Below, piece by piece: positions 16,305 to 23,944 of a stretch of 50,851 nucleotides of DNA. The notes below the pieces were generated by a model. That model worked only from the letters and a program-made list of their open reading frames with translations. It was not told the DNA's origin and searched no databases. The DNA lies in the NCBI GenBank assembly GCA_944320965.1, contig CALUJO010000014.1, forward strand, positions 1 to 50,851. The letters are read 5' to 3'. How positions within the stretch are numbered: position 1 is the first letter of the stretch; each line of letters opens with the position of its first letter. This DNA is from an uncultured Bacteroidaceae bacterium. GTDB lineage: Bacteria; Bacteroidota; Bacteroidia; Bacteroidales; Bacteroidaceae. Position numbers and translations under genes: made by a program.

Positions 16305-16312
16305 TAATTGTT

Positions 16313-16519
16313 ATGAGAAAGCTTTTATGCCCACAGTGCAAAATCGGAGCAATGTATGTCAAGAACGAAAAGGGAGAAAGATTGCTTGTTTACGTAAATA
16401 CAGAAGGGGAAGTTGTATGCAAGAATCCGGAAGACAGTACTGAAGGCTTTGACCTTACCGAAGTTTATTGCCTCGGATGCTCATGGCATGGCAACCCTAA
16501 AAAAATGACAAGGCACTGA
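16313..16519 (+). CDS. Small zinc-ribbon-like protein (68 aa)
   Basis: ATG 16313 begins MRKLLCPQCK. A longer in-frame start at 16067 lies inside the MATE gene and is not used. Cys6-x2-Cys9 and Cys53-x2-Cys56 (CPQC and CLGC) form two knuckles of a probable zinc ribbon, with another Cys at 36. Between them runs a beta-rich stretch (GERLLVYVNTEGEVVC). No catalytic motif is visible. It lies 8 bases after the second MATE gene and is likely translated from the same transcript. Function unknown; nucleic-acid or protein binding would be usual for the fold. Confidence 0.75.
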   Translation: MRKLLCPQCKIGAMYVKNEKGERLLVYVNTEGEVVCKNPEDSTEGFDLTEVYCLGCSWHGNPKKMTRH

Positions 16520-16566
16520 ATACAAGAAACAGCTTTCCAACCCAGTGCCATTATAAAAAGCGAAAA

Positions 16567-17001
16567 TCAATGTTCATGACCATGGTCATCATCCGGATTC
16601 TCATCAAGAATACATCTGATTTTCATAAATTCATCAAAAACAGATGCGTTGAATTCGGCATAATGACCATCAAGTGAAATAAGCTCATAGCGTGAATATT
16701 CCATACCGTTACTGTAACATACAATCAAGTTACCGTTAAGGGTATATTGGCCCACAGCAATCCCAAGATGTCCCCAACTTGCAAATTTTCTTTCAGGATA
16801 AAACTGTATGTAACTTCCTTTCATATGACCAGCTGCAGAATCTTCCACACTAACCCACTGGTCGTTTACATACAACTCCACAACATCCCATTTCCCGATA
16901 AATTTATCTTCCATCCCATCTTCATCCTTTGAGCATGAGAAAAACATATTTACCAAAGAAAACATCAAAATGTATAAAAACAAAAAACTTTTTTTCATCA
17001 A
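16567..17001 (-). CDS. Lipocalin-like lipoprotein (144 aa)
   Basis: The signal peptide ends in lipobox MFFSC (Cys23, followed by SKDED, a surface-export-like acidic motif). The mature part opens with FIGKWDVVELYVNDQWVS, the GxW start typical of lipocalin-like domains in Bacteroidetes lipoproteins, and continues as short beta strands (YIQFYPERKFASWG; VGQYTLNGNLIVCYSNG; YAEFNASVFD). It ends in a His/Asp-rich tail (DDDHGHEH) that could bind metal. Translation could start at either of two adjacent Met codons (17001 or 16998). It is divergent from another small lipocalin-like lipoprotein at 17158. Ligand unknown. Confidence 0.75.
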   Translation of the reverse strand: MMKKSFLFLYILMFSLVNMFFSCSKDEDGMEDKFIGKWDVVELYVNDQWVSVEDSAAGHMKGSYIQFYPERKFASWGHLGIAVGQYTLNGNLIVCYSNGMEYSRYELISLDGHYAEFNASVFDEFMKIRCILDENPDDDHGHEH

Positions 17002-17025
17002 TTTATATTTTAAGTAATCAGGTCA

Positions 17026-17033
17026 CAAAGATA
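17026..17033 (-). promoter_or_regulatory. Promoter -7 box of the 144-aa lipoprotein
   Basis: The minus strand reads TATCTTTG, 25 bases upstream of the start at 17001. Confidence 0.55.
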
Positions 17034-17099
17034 ATGCAATAATTCAACATCAAATATTCATTGCAATGCAAATTTTAAAACCATACAAAAGACCAATGC

Positions 17100-17107
17100 T
17101 ATATTTG
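17100..17107 (+). promoter_or_regulatory. Promoter -7 box of the 114-aa lipoprotein
   Basis: TATATTTG, about 50 bases upstream of the ATG at 17158. Confidence 0.55.
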
Positions 17108-17157
17108 CAACAATAAAAAGATTAACTAATTTTGTCTGACCAAAATATCAAAATAAA

Positions 17158-17502
17158 ATGAAAAGAATATTGCAACTTGCAGCAGTGATGCTTATTGCAT
17201 CATGCGGCGTAAAACAGGAAAAGCCTTCATTGGAAGGCAAATGGATTGAAGTTGTACTGGAAGGCGCAGAATATACACAGGGAATAACCCTTAACGAAGA
17301 CGGAACAGCCTCATCCATCGGAATGGAAACTCTTAAATATGAAAGTTGGGCAACAGATGACAACACACTCATCCTTAATGGTAAAAGTATCGGTAACGGA
17401 CAGACAATCGAATTCTGTGATACACTTAAAATAATCAAACTCACAAACGATTCACTGACACTTGAAAGAAGCAACGGATACAGATGTTCCTATCACCGTT
17501 AA
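17158..17502 (+). CDS. Small lipocalin-like lipoprotein (114 aa)
   Basis: A short lipoprotein signal (MLIASC, Cys16) precedes SLEGKWIEVVLEGAEYTQGI, again the GKW start of a lipocalin-like barrel, followed by TLNEDGTASSIGME, WATDDNTLILNGKSIGN, FCDTLKIIKLTNDSLTLERS and a C-terminal CSYHR. Bacteroidetes carry many such stand-alone proteins; ligand and role are unknown. The last codons lie inside the terminator hairpin at 17483-17518. It shares an upstream region with the divergent 144-aa lipoprotein. Confidence 0.78.
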   Translation: MKRILQLAAVMLIASCGVKQEKPSLEGKWIEVVLEGAEYTQGITLNEDGTASSIGMETLKYESWATDDNTLILNGKSIGNGQTIEFCDTLKIIKLTNDSLTLERSNGYRCSYHR

Positions 17503-17518
17503 AGGTGACAGGAACATC
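17483..17518. terminator. Bidirectional-type terminator hairpin overlapping a stop codon
   Basis: A 15-bp stem with one mismatch, GATGTTCCTATCACC / GGTGACAGGAACATC, six-base loop. The left arm encodes the last residues of the 114-aa lipoprotein and the loop contains its TAA. It lies between convergent genes and could serve both; the T-runs are weak. Confidence 0.6.
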
Positions 17519-17531
17519 CTGTTTCAAATAA

Positions 17532-19340
17532 TCACTCCACAACAGCAATCCCCATCTTATTCATAAGGAAACATGCATTCATGTTGCTTGCAATGCCTTC
17601 GCGCATTTTATAACTGAAGGTCAATTCGTCATCCTTGATATCAGCCTCAAAACAGAAGTTTGAGATATTTTCAGGGAAGCGTTCTTTCAGAGTACCAAGC
17701 ATAAGATCATGAGTTGCAATAATACCGTTTGTACCAAATCCTAAAAGCTGGGAAACAAGAGCCAGCGAACCTTTCTGTTTGTCGGCAGAATTTGTTCCTT
17801 TCAATATTTCATCAAGTATTATAAACAGTTTCTCACCTGAAGCAAGCCTGTCAATTATCATTTTCAGACGTTTCAGTTCAGCAAAGAAGTATGATTCATT
17901 GTCCATAAGGGAGTCTGTAGTTCTAAGACTGGTTACAAGTCTTACAGGAGCCAAGCGCATTGATTCCGCATAAACCGGAAGACCAAGACATGCAAAAAGA
18001 TAATTAACCCCTATGGTTCGGAGATATGTACTCTTTCCCGCCATATTTGCTCCTGTTATGATTATGAAATAAGGTGAAGTCTTTATTGAAAGGTCATTGC
18101 ATACACAGACATCCCTCTTCATCATTACATGTCCAAGCCCTTTGGCTTCATAAACAAAATCCCCGTCAAGAATTTCGGGATATACATTATCCGGATTGTT
18201 GTAAGAATAGGTTGCAAAAGAGCAGTAGACATCAATATCGGCTACAGCCTTTATCCACACACTAAGTTTTGAAGCATTTTCGGCTTTCCATTTCTCTATT
18301 CTGATAATCTGTCTCATCTCCCAGAAGAAAAGACCGTTCAACAAGAAGTAAACAATAAAATTATTGCGCTGGTCAAGCTCGTTCATCAGTTTGTCAAGCC
18401 TGTGTATTGACATTGAAGCGGGTTTACCCTCAGTATTTATGGAATCCTTTATCTTTTTAAGATTGGAGGAACGGAAATCAGTCTTTTCAATCATTGAAAG
18501 CAGAAAAGAATAAGTTTCAAGTGATTTAAGCCTCTTGTCATAGGAAGACTGTATCTTTGATATTTTCCCGGAAAATGCAAAACTAATAATAGCTGCACCG
18601 GAAAAGAACAGTCCGGGAACTGTGTATGTAATGTAGTCAATCATGGCAAGGACAACAAAAAGCATATTCAGAAAGAATACCAATGCAGGAAGAACAGAAT
18701 AAAACCTGTTTGTATAAAAAACAGAACGGCTTCTGCCCCACTCCTCCAGTTTTTCCATATCAAGAAGGCCATTCTTGTTGACAAGTCCCCTTATCCTGTA
18801 TTCCATTCTGAAATCAGTCATCCCTGCAAGTTCCTTTACAGCCTCAGCCCTTCTGTCAATATTATCCTTACCAAGAGGATGATTTTCCATATCGTGCGCA
18901 AGAAATCTCCTTCCGTCCGGAGATATTGTTCTGTTCAGCATTCTGAACAATGATTTGTCACCAAAAAGGTCAAGGTCATTACTGTAGGAATGTTCACCAT
19001 TGACAAAATCATTTCCTCCGTCAAAAGCAGACCAGTCATAATCCAATGCTGAGAGCTCCTCATTACAAACCTGCACGGCTTTTTCCAGATATTTCTTTCT
19101 GATATGCAGTTTTGTATCATACTTTACCGCAAAAACAAAAGGAATGACAAAAACAAGAAAAGCCGTTATTACGCACATTGCCCCAAAATTCCAAAGGAAA
19201 TATATGGAACAGGCACCTGCAACAAACAGGAAAAGACGTATAAATCCAACAGTCACAATTCTGCGACTTACTTTTTCCAATTCCTGCATATTGCGCGTTC
19301 TATAATTCAAATAAGTATCTTTTACTGATTCCTGACTCAT
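17532..19340 (-). CDS. Membrane-associated MutS-like ATPase (not mismatch-repair MutS)
   Basis: Start 19340 (MSQESVKDTYLNYRTRN) is preferred to an in-frame ATG at 19397 that adds a non-conserved extension. The product has 602 residues. Two paired hydrophobic regions (about residues 30-70 and 215-265) suggest membrane anchoring. A coiled, helical 'lever' region follows, then a MutS domain V ATPase: Walker A TGANMAGKSTYLRTIG, TTDSLMDNESYFFAELKR, Walker B LFIILDEILKGTNSADK and the switch histidine in IIATHDLMLG. Mismatch-recognition domain I with its Phe-x-Glu is missing, so repair of mismatches is not expected. This is a Bacteroidetes family often annotated simply as MutS. Real function unknown. 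Confidence 0.85.
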   Translation of the reverse strand: MSQESVKDTYLNYRTRNMQELEKVSRRIVTVGFIRLFLFVAGACSIYFLWNFGAMCVITAFLVFVIPFVFAVKYDTKLHIRKKYLEKAVQVCNEELSALDYDWSAFDGGNDFVNGEHSYSNDLDLFGDKSLFRMLNRTISPDGRRFLAHDMENHPLGKDNIDRRAEAVKELAGMTDFRMEYRIRGLVNKNGLLDMEKLEEWGRSRSVFYTNRFYSVLPALVFFLNMLFVVLAMIDYITYTVPGLFFSGAAIISFAFSGKISKIQSSYDKRLKSLETYSFLLSMIEKTDFRSSNLKKIKDSINTEGKPASMSIHRLDKLMNELDQRNNFIVYFLLNGLFFWEMRQIIRIEKWKAENASKLSVWIKAVADIDVYCSFATYSYNNPDNVYPEILDGDFVYEAKGLGHVMMKRDVCVCNDLSIKTSPYFIIITGANMAGKSTYLRTIGVNYLFACLGLPVYAESMRLAPVRLVTSLRTTDSLMDNESYFFAELKRLKMIIDRLASGEKLFIILDEILKGTNSADKQKGSLALVSQLLGFGTNGIIATHDLMLGTLKERFPENISNFCFEADIKDDELTFSYKMREGIASNMNACFLMNKMGIAVVE

Positions 19341-19394
19341 TACAATTATTTTTTCATTTTGTTTCAAAAATAATAAAAGCAATCCATAAAATAA

Positions 19395-19402
19395 CAAAAA
19401 TA
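19395..19402 (-). promoter_or_regulatory. Candidate -7 box of the MutS-like gene
   Basis: The minus strand reads TATTTTTG, about 55 bases upstream of the chosen start at 19340. Confidence 0.4.
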
Positions 19403-19488
19403 TATATCTTTAAGGTTAAAATATCATATATATACAACCAAACTGTTAATTTGAATATAACTATTGTAGTATTTCAAAATAATATTCG

Positions 19489-19496
19489 TATATTTG
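19489..19496 (+). promoter_or_regulatory. Promoter -7 box of the 41-aa protein unit
   Basis: TATATTTG matches TAnnTTTG; transcription would start near 19503, leaving a ~60-base leader. The leader contains a 7-bp hairpin ATAACGC/GCGTTAT (19525-19543) 17 bases before the start codon. Confidence 0.6.
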
Positions 19497-19560
19497 CATC
19501 GGTAAAAGAAAGTTAGTATTAACAATAACGCAAACGGCGTTATACAAAAAGATGTGATCT

Positions 19561-19686
19561 ATGAAAGAAAGAAATGAAATTGAAATGTTGAAGTATCAGA
19601 TCGAAAGGTACCAAATGAGAAGAAATGGCGTAATGTGCCAGCAGTTAAAAAACAAGCTTCATAAGCTATTATGCAATGAAGCATAA
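19561..19686 (+). CDS. Small basic helical protein, 41 aa
   Basis: The sequence reads MKERNEIEMLKYQIERYQMR at its N-terminus and ends KLHKLLCNEA. It is rich in Lys, Arg, Gln and Glu with Leu/Ile/Met at heptad-like intervals, so it is likely one amphipathic helix or short coiled coil. There is no signal peptide or membrane segment. Support for a real gene is the setting: its own TAnnTTTG promoter, a structured leader, an ATG-to-TAA frame filling the transcript, and a perfect terminator 29 bases after the stop. Net charge is positive, so RNA, DNA or ribosome binding is possible but unproven. The unit could also act as a small RNA. I do not recognise the family. Confidence 0.65.
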   Translation: MKERNEIEMLKYQIERYQMRRNGVMCQQLKNKLHKLLCNEA

Positions 19687-19715
19687 TTCAGAAAGTAATA
19701 AACCATTAAATATTC

Positions 19716-19742
19716 AGGTGTCCCCTCAAGGACACCTTTTTT
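19716..19742 (+). terminator. Terminator of the 41-aa protein unit
   Basis: Perfect 8-bp GC-rich stem AGGTGTCC / GGACACCT with a six-base loop followed by seven T residues. Confidence 0.9.
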
Positions 19743-19783
19743 ATTTTATATACTTTCATACACCTGTCCACCGGCTTTATACA

Positions 19784-19816
19784 TAAAAAAAGATGTGCCG
19801 CAAAATGCAGCACATC
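19784..19816 (-). terminator. Terminator of frr
   Basis: On the minus strand, stem GATGTGC / GCACATC with an 11-base loop is followed by a run of T, about 26 bases after the frr stop codon. Confidence 0.8.
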
Positions 19817-19841
19817 CTTAACCAATAAATTCCCCTTTATA

Positions 19842-20402
19842 TTATACAGTCATGATTTCCTTGTCTTTAGCTGCAAGGATTTCTTCAACTTTCTTTATGA
19901 ATTTGTCATGCAGCTTCTGAAGTTTTGCTTCTCCATCCTTCTGCATATCTTCGGACAAACCTTCTTTAACTGCTTTTTTCAAAGCGTCAATAGCATCACG
20001 ACGAGCATTACGGATACTTACCTTTGCAGTCTCTCCTTCACCGTTACACTGCTTTGACAACTGACGACGGCGTTCCTCAGTCAAAGGAGGCAATCCAAGG
20101 CGGATTACTTCACCATTGTTTTCAGGCATGATACCCAAATCAGAATTAATGATAGCCTTTTCAATTTCCTTGAACATGTTCTTGTCCCATGGTTTGATAA
20201 CTATACTCTTTGCATCAGGAACAGTAATTGCGGCTACATTGTTCAAAGGAACCACAGAACCGTATGATTCAACCCTTATATTGTCCAACAGTCTTGGCGA
20301 AGCTTTTCCTGCGCGTACTCTTGACAAAGTATCTTCAAGATACATCACAGCCATATCCATTTTTTCCTGAGCATCGTTCAGGCATTGATTAACGTCTAAC
20401 AT
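19842..20402 (-). CDS. frr: Ribosome recycling factor
   Basis: The 186-residue product is full length for RRF. It has the three-helix-bundle signature: [20 protein letters not shown] at the N-terminus with the family RxGRA-type loop as [12 protein letters not shown], then the domain II beta region [17 protein letters not shown] and [20 protein letters not shown]. It closes with [10 protein letters not shown] and the C-terminal long helix. With EF-G it splits post-termination ribosomes in the cytoplasm. It follows pyrH on the same strand, a conserved pairing (pyrH-frr), 75 bases apart. Confidence 0.98.
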   Translation of the reverse strand: MLDVNQCLNDAQEKMDMAVMYLEDTLSRVRAGKASPRLLDNIRVESYGSVVPLNNVAAITVPDAKSIVIKPWDKNMFKEIEKAIINSDLGIMPENNGEVIRLGLPPLTEERRRQLSKQCNGEGETAKVSIRNARRDAIDALKKAVKEGLSEDMQKDGEAKLQKLHDKFIKKVEEILAAKDKEIMTV

Positions 20403-20477
20403 ATTATTCCAATTTATTGTTAAATACTAATTCTAAAACAAAAATAAATCATTTATTTTTTATTAGCAAATATATAA

Positions 20478-21188
20478 TCAATTATGAACAAGTGTTCCTA
20501 TTGATTCTCCGTCTATAACCTTCTTTAGATTACCAACTGTATCCATATCAAATACAATGATAGGAAGATTGTTTTCCTTACACATACATGTAGCAGTCAA
20601 GTCCATAACCTTTAGTCCTCTGGCAAGAACCTCGTCATAAGTTATATCGTCAAACTTTGTTGCAGTAGGGTCTTTCTCAGGGTCGGCAGTATATATTCCG
20701 TCAACTCTTGTACCCTTCAGCATAACGTCAGCCTCAATTTCTATGCCACGCAACGAAGAGCCTGTATCAGTTGTAAAGAACGGATTGCCTGTTCCGGCAG
20801 ACATAATTACAACTTCTCCTCGGTTAAGACATTCAAGAGCATACCATTTGTTATAGAATTCGCCTATAGGTTCCATGCGTATTGCAGTAAGTACTCTAGC
20901 CTTTACGCCCAATGATGTAAGTGCGGAACTCAATGCCAGGCTGTTTATTACGGTTGCAAGCATTCCCATCTGGTCGCCTTTCACACGGTCAAAGCCTTTT
21001 GATGCGCCGCTAAGTCCACGGAAAATGTTTCCGCCACCGATTACAATACCAACCTGAACGCCGGCTTCAACAATTTCCTTTATCTGAGTTGCGTAATCAG
21101 CAAGTCTGTTCTCGTCAATTCCATACTGTTTAGCTCCCATCAAGCTCTCCCCGCTCAATTTAAGAAGCACTCTCTTATATTTTGCCAT
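20478..21188 (-). CDS. pyrH: UMP kinase (uridylate kinase)
   Basis: ATG 21188 gives MAKYKRVLLKLSGESLMG, the canonical PyrH start; a longer in-frame frame from 21299 would run through the promoter and repeat array and is rejected. The 236-residue amino-acid-kinase fold shows KLSGESL (phosphate loop), VIGGGNIFRG, KGDQMGMLATVINSLAL, SAGTGNPFFTTDT and YTADPEKDPTA. It phosphorylates UMP to UDP with ATP in pyrimidine nucleotide synthesis. It is upstream of frr on the same strand. Confidence 0.98.
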   Translation of the reverse strand: MAKYKRVLLKLSGESLMGAKQYGIDENRLADYATQIKEIVEAGVQVGIVIGGGNIFRGLSGASKGFDRVKGDQMGMLATVINSLALSSALTSLGVKARVLTAIRMEPIGEFYNKWYALECLNRGEVVIMSAGTGNPFFTTDTGSSLRGIEIEADVMLKGTRVDGIYTADPEKDPTATKFDDITYDEVLARGLKVMDLTATCMCKENNLPIIVFDMDTVGNLKKVIDGESIGTLVHN

Positions 21189-21213
21189 ATTTTTCAATTT
21201 ATATATCAATAAA

Positions 21214-21243
21214 CAAAGATATGTAAAAGAGTTTTCACTGCAA
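21214..21243 (-). promoter_or_regulatory. Promoter of pyrH
   Basis: On the minus strand, TTG (21241-21243) and TATCTTTG (21214-21221) are 19 bases apart, as expected for Bacteroidetes -33/-7 elements; the start codon is 25 bases further on. Array B begins immediately upstream of the -33 element. Confidence 0.7.
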
Positions 21244-21246
21244 AAC

Positions 21247-21382
21247 AAAACATTATAAAACAGGATAGGAAAAATCCCTAACCTTTTCTTATAAAACATT
21301 GAACATTTCAGGCAAAAACATTAAACGTTTTCTGCCAAAACATTCTACTTTTTTCAACGAAAACCTTCTACCAAAACACATT
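21247..21382. repeat. Array B of degenerate 22-bp palindromic units
   Basis: Anchors AAAACATT or AAAACCTT occur at 21247, 21293, 21315, 21337 and 21360, with a variant unit (AAAATCCCTAACCTTTTC) at 21271. Spacings are 24, 22, 22, 22 and 23; a final AAAACACATT is at 21373. Cores include ACATTAAACGTTTT, ACATTGAACATTT and ACATTCTACTTTTTT. It fills the space between the pyrH promoter and the end of hflX and resembles arrays A and C. Confidence 0.7.
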
Positions 21383-21404
21383 AATAATATATGCAGACAT
21401 ATTA

Positions 21405-22649
21405 TCAGTCTTCTATATTGTAAAGGAAATCATTATACGGATACTTCTGGACATGAAGCTCACGGACTTTTGCGTACATCATTTCCTTCAGTTCATCTAT
21501 ATTCAATTTCTGCTTGGCAGATATGAAGATACAGTTTTCGTCAAGTTTCGCCATCCATGTACTCTTCAGTTCTTCCAATGTGAGGTTTTCCTTTGTCTTT
21601 GGAGTAAGGTCATCCTCATCCTTCTTTATATATGTATATGCATCAACCTTGTTGAATACAATAATTGTAGGCTTACCTCCACCGCCTATATCACCCAAAG
21701 TTTTCTCAACGACACTTATCTGTTCTTCAAAATCCGGATGAGATATATCTACAACATGCAAAAGCAAATCGGCTTCACGCACCTCGTCAAGGGTTGATTT
21801 AAAGGATTCAACCAAATCTGTAGGCAACTTTCTTATGAAACCTACAGTATCGGAAAGAAGGAACGGAAGATTTTCTATTATTACCTTACGCACGGTTGTA
21901 TCCAAAGTTGCAAAAAGTTTGTTTTCTGCAAAAACCTCACTCTTTGAAAGAAGATTCATCAACGTAGATTTTCCGACGTTTGTATAACCTACAAGGGCAA
22001 CACGAATAAGACGTCCACGATTCTTGCGCTGCGTAGTCTTCTGTTTGTCTATCTCGGCAAGCCTCTCCTTCAGGAGTGACATACGGTTGAGTATTATACG
22101 ACGGTCCATTTCCAGCTGTGTTTCACCCGGTCCTCTCAAACCAACCGAACCGCCTTTTCCGCTTCCAGAACCACCTCCCTGGCGTTCAAGGTGCGTCCAC
22201 AACCTTGTAAGGCGCGGCAACATGTATTTATACTGGGCAAGTTCGACCTGTGTCTTGGCATTGGATGTCTGCGCACGCATAGCAAATATGTCAAGGATCA
22301 ACGACGTACGGTCAAGAATCTTGACTTTCAGCTCTGCCTCTATATTACGGATTTGCTTTGCAGAAAGTTCATCATCAAAGATAACCATACCGACTTCTCT
22401 CTCCTCTTCGGCTTCATGCTCAATATATTCCCTGATTTCCTGAAGTTTACCTTTACCAACATAAGTTACAGCCAACGGTGCATCCAGTTTCTGTATAAAA
22501 CGTTTGACAACCGTCGCACCTGCCGTATGCGCAAGAAATTCCAGTTCATCAAGATATTCATTAGTCTTTCTTTCATTCTGGTCGCGTGTTACCAATCCCA
22601 CGATAACAGCGGTTTCAGTCTGCGCTTCTGATATTACAAATTCTTTCAT
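21405..22649 (-). CDS. hflX: Ribosome-associated GTPase HflX
   Basis: The 414-residue product has the HflX N-terminal domain (AVTYVGKGKLQEIREYIEHE; VKILDRTSLILDIFAMRAQT), the glycine-rich linker GGGSGSGKGGSVGLRGPGE with ETQLEMDRR, and a GTPase domain with G1 GYTNVGKSTLMN, G2-like TLDTTVRKV, G3 DTVGFIRKLP and G4 NKVD. HflX binds the 50S subunit and splits or rescues stalled ribosomes under stress. It lies in the same direction as pyrH-frr but has its own probable promoter. Confidence 0.97.
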   Translation of the reverse strand: MKEFVISEAQTETAVIVGLVTRDQNERKTNEYLDELEFLAHTAGATVVKRFIQKLDAPLAVTYVGKGKLQEIREYIEHEAEEEREVGMVIFDDELSAKQIRNIEAELKVKILDRTSLILDIFAMRAQTSNAKTQVELAQYKYMLPRLTRLWTHLERQGGGSGSGKGGSVGLRGPGETQLEMDRRIILNRMSLLKERLAEIDKQKTTQRKNRGRLIRVALVGYTNVGKSTLMNLLSKSEVFAENKLFATLDTTVRKVIIENLPFLLSDTVGFIRKLPTDLVESFKSTLDEVREADLLLHVVDISHPDFEEQISVVEKTLGDIGGGGKPTIIVFNKVDAYTYIKKDEDDLTPKTKENLTLEELKSTWMAKLDENCIFISAKQKLNIDELKEMMYAKVRELHVQKYPYNDFLYNIED

Positions 22650-22698
22650 TCTATTCCTTTACAAAGTAAATTTGTGACCAATTTACAATTATTAAATG

Positions 22699-22706
22699 CA
22701 AATATA
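22699..22706 (-). promoter_or_regulatory. Candidate -7 box of hflX
   Basis: The minus strand reads TATATTTG, 50 bases upstream of the hflX start. Confidence 0.5.
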
Positions 22707-22793
22707 AATAATTCTTTGCTATAAAAAACCGAAAATAATAAGGATAAGAAAATTAAGTTTAGACAGTTATGTATAACGAAACAATCTTATGGT

Positions 22794-22801
22794 TAAATTT
22801 G
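22794..22801 (+). promoter_or_regulatory. Candidate -7 box of the alcohol dehydrogenase gene
   Basis: TAAATTTG, 19 bases before the ATG at 22821; no good -33 TTG seen. Confidence 0.45.
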
Positions 22802-22820
22802 TGCAAGAAAAAGCAATCAT

Positions 22821-23858
22821 ATGTTAGCATACACTTATATTGACAAAGGTATATTCGGCATGAAGGAAAAGCCAATGCCAATGATATCAGAGCCGAAAGA
22901 CGCAATTGTCCGCGTCACACTGAGCAGTATCTGCACAAGCGACCTCCACATAAAACACGGAAGTGTGCCACGTGCCGTAAAGGGAATAACCGTAGGCCAC
23001 GAAATGGTCGGTATAGTTGAACAGACCGGTCCAGAAGTCAAAACGGTCAAACCTGGCGACCGCGTAACCGTAAATGTTGAAACATTCTGTGGAGAATGCT
23101 TTTTCTGCAAAAACGGATATGTAAACAACTGTACTGACAAGAACGGAGGGTGGGCTCTTGGCTATCGTATAGACGGCGGTCAGGCAGAATACGTACGTGT
23201 TCCATATGCAGACCAGGGGCTGAACCGTATTCCGGATAACGTGAGTGACGAACAGGCATTGTTTGTAGGTGACATTCTTGCAACAGGATTTTGGGCAGCA
23301 CGTATATCAGAAATTACACCGGAAGACACTGTTCTGATAATAGGAGGCGGCCCGACAGGTATATGTACCCTGCTCTGTACAATGCTGAAAAAGCCTGAAA
23401 AAATAATTGTATGCGAAAAATCGGCCGAAAGGATAGACTTTATACGTAAACATTACCCGGATATAATTGTAACCACACCTGACAAGTGCCATGAAGTAAC
23501 AATTAATAACAGTAAACACGGCGGCGCAGACAAAGTAATTGAAGTTGCCGGGACGGAAGACAGTTTCAATATGGCATGGAAATGTGCACGCCCAAATGCA
23601 ATAGTAACAATCGTCGCACTTTATGACAAACCACAAATATTGCCACTGCCTGAGATGTACGGCAAAAACCTTACATTCAAAACCGGCGGAGTGGACGGAT
23701 GTGACTGTGCCGAAATACTAAATCTTATAAGCCAGGGTAAGATAGACACTACTCCACTTATAACACACCGCTTTAAACTAAACCGTATTGAAGAAGCATA
23801 CCATATATTTGAAAACCATCTTGACGGAGTTATAAAGACGGCAATAGAAGGCATCTGA
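22821..23858 (+). CDS. Zinc-dependent medium-chain alcohol dehydrogenase
   Basis: The 345-residue MDR protein shows the catalytic zinc site Cys in ICTSDLHIKHG, the GHEMVGIVEQTG motif (family GHE), structural-zinc cysteines in CGECFFCKNGYVNNC and an NAD(P) Rossmann motif IIGGGPTGICTL. Closest in outline to bacterial secondary alcohol or threonine-type dehydrogenases, including the Cys-x-x-Asp-x-His pattern. Substrate cannot be fixed from the sequence. It is a single gene between hflX (divergent) and the minus-strand arginine deiminase (convergent). Confidence 0.9.
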   Translation: MLAYTYIDKGIFGMKEKPMPMISEPKDAIVRVTLSSICTSDLHIKHGSVPRAVKGITVGHEMVGIVEQTGPEVKTVKPGDRVTVNVETFCGECFFCKNGYVNNCTDKNGGWALGYRIDGGQAEYVRVPYADQGLNRIPDNVSDEQALFVGDILATGFWAARISEITPEDTVLIIGGGPTGICTLLCTMLKKPEKIIVCEKSAERIDFIRKHYPDIIVTTPDKCHEVTINNSKHGGADKVIEVAGTEDSFNMAWKCARPNAIVTIVALYDKPQILPLPEMYGKNLTFKTGGVDGCDCAEILNLISQGKIDTTPLITHRFKLNRIEEAYHIFENHLDGVIKTAIEGI

Positions 23859-23944
23859 TAAGATAAATACCCAAATACATCTATTAATCCTTTTACACCC
23901 CAATATAAAAGAACAAAATAAAATATTATAAGAAAAGCATATTA

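Noticed and set aside
17532..19340. Annotation as mismatch-repair mutS
   Set aside because: The mismatch-recognition domain is absent and membrane segments are present.
21247..21382. CRISPR array interpretation of the 22-bp repeats
   Set aside because: Units differ from one another, linkers are only 5-6 bases, there are no spacer-length gaps and no cas genes.
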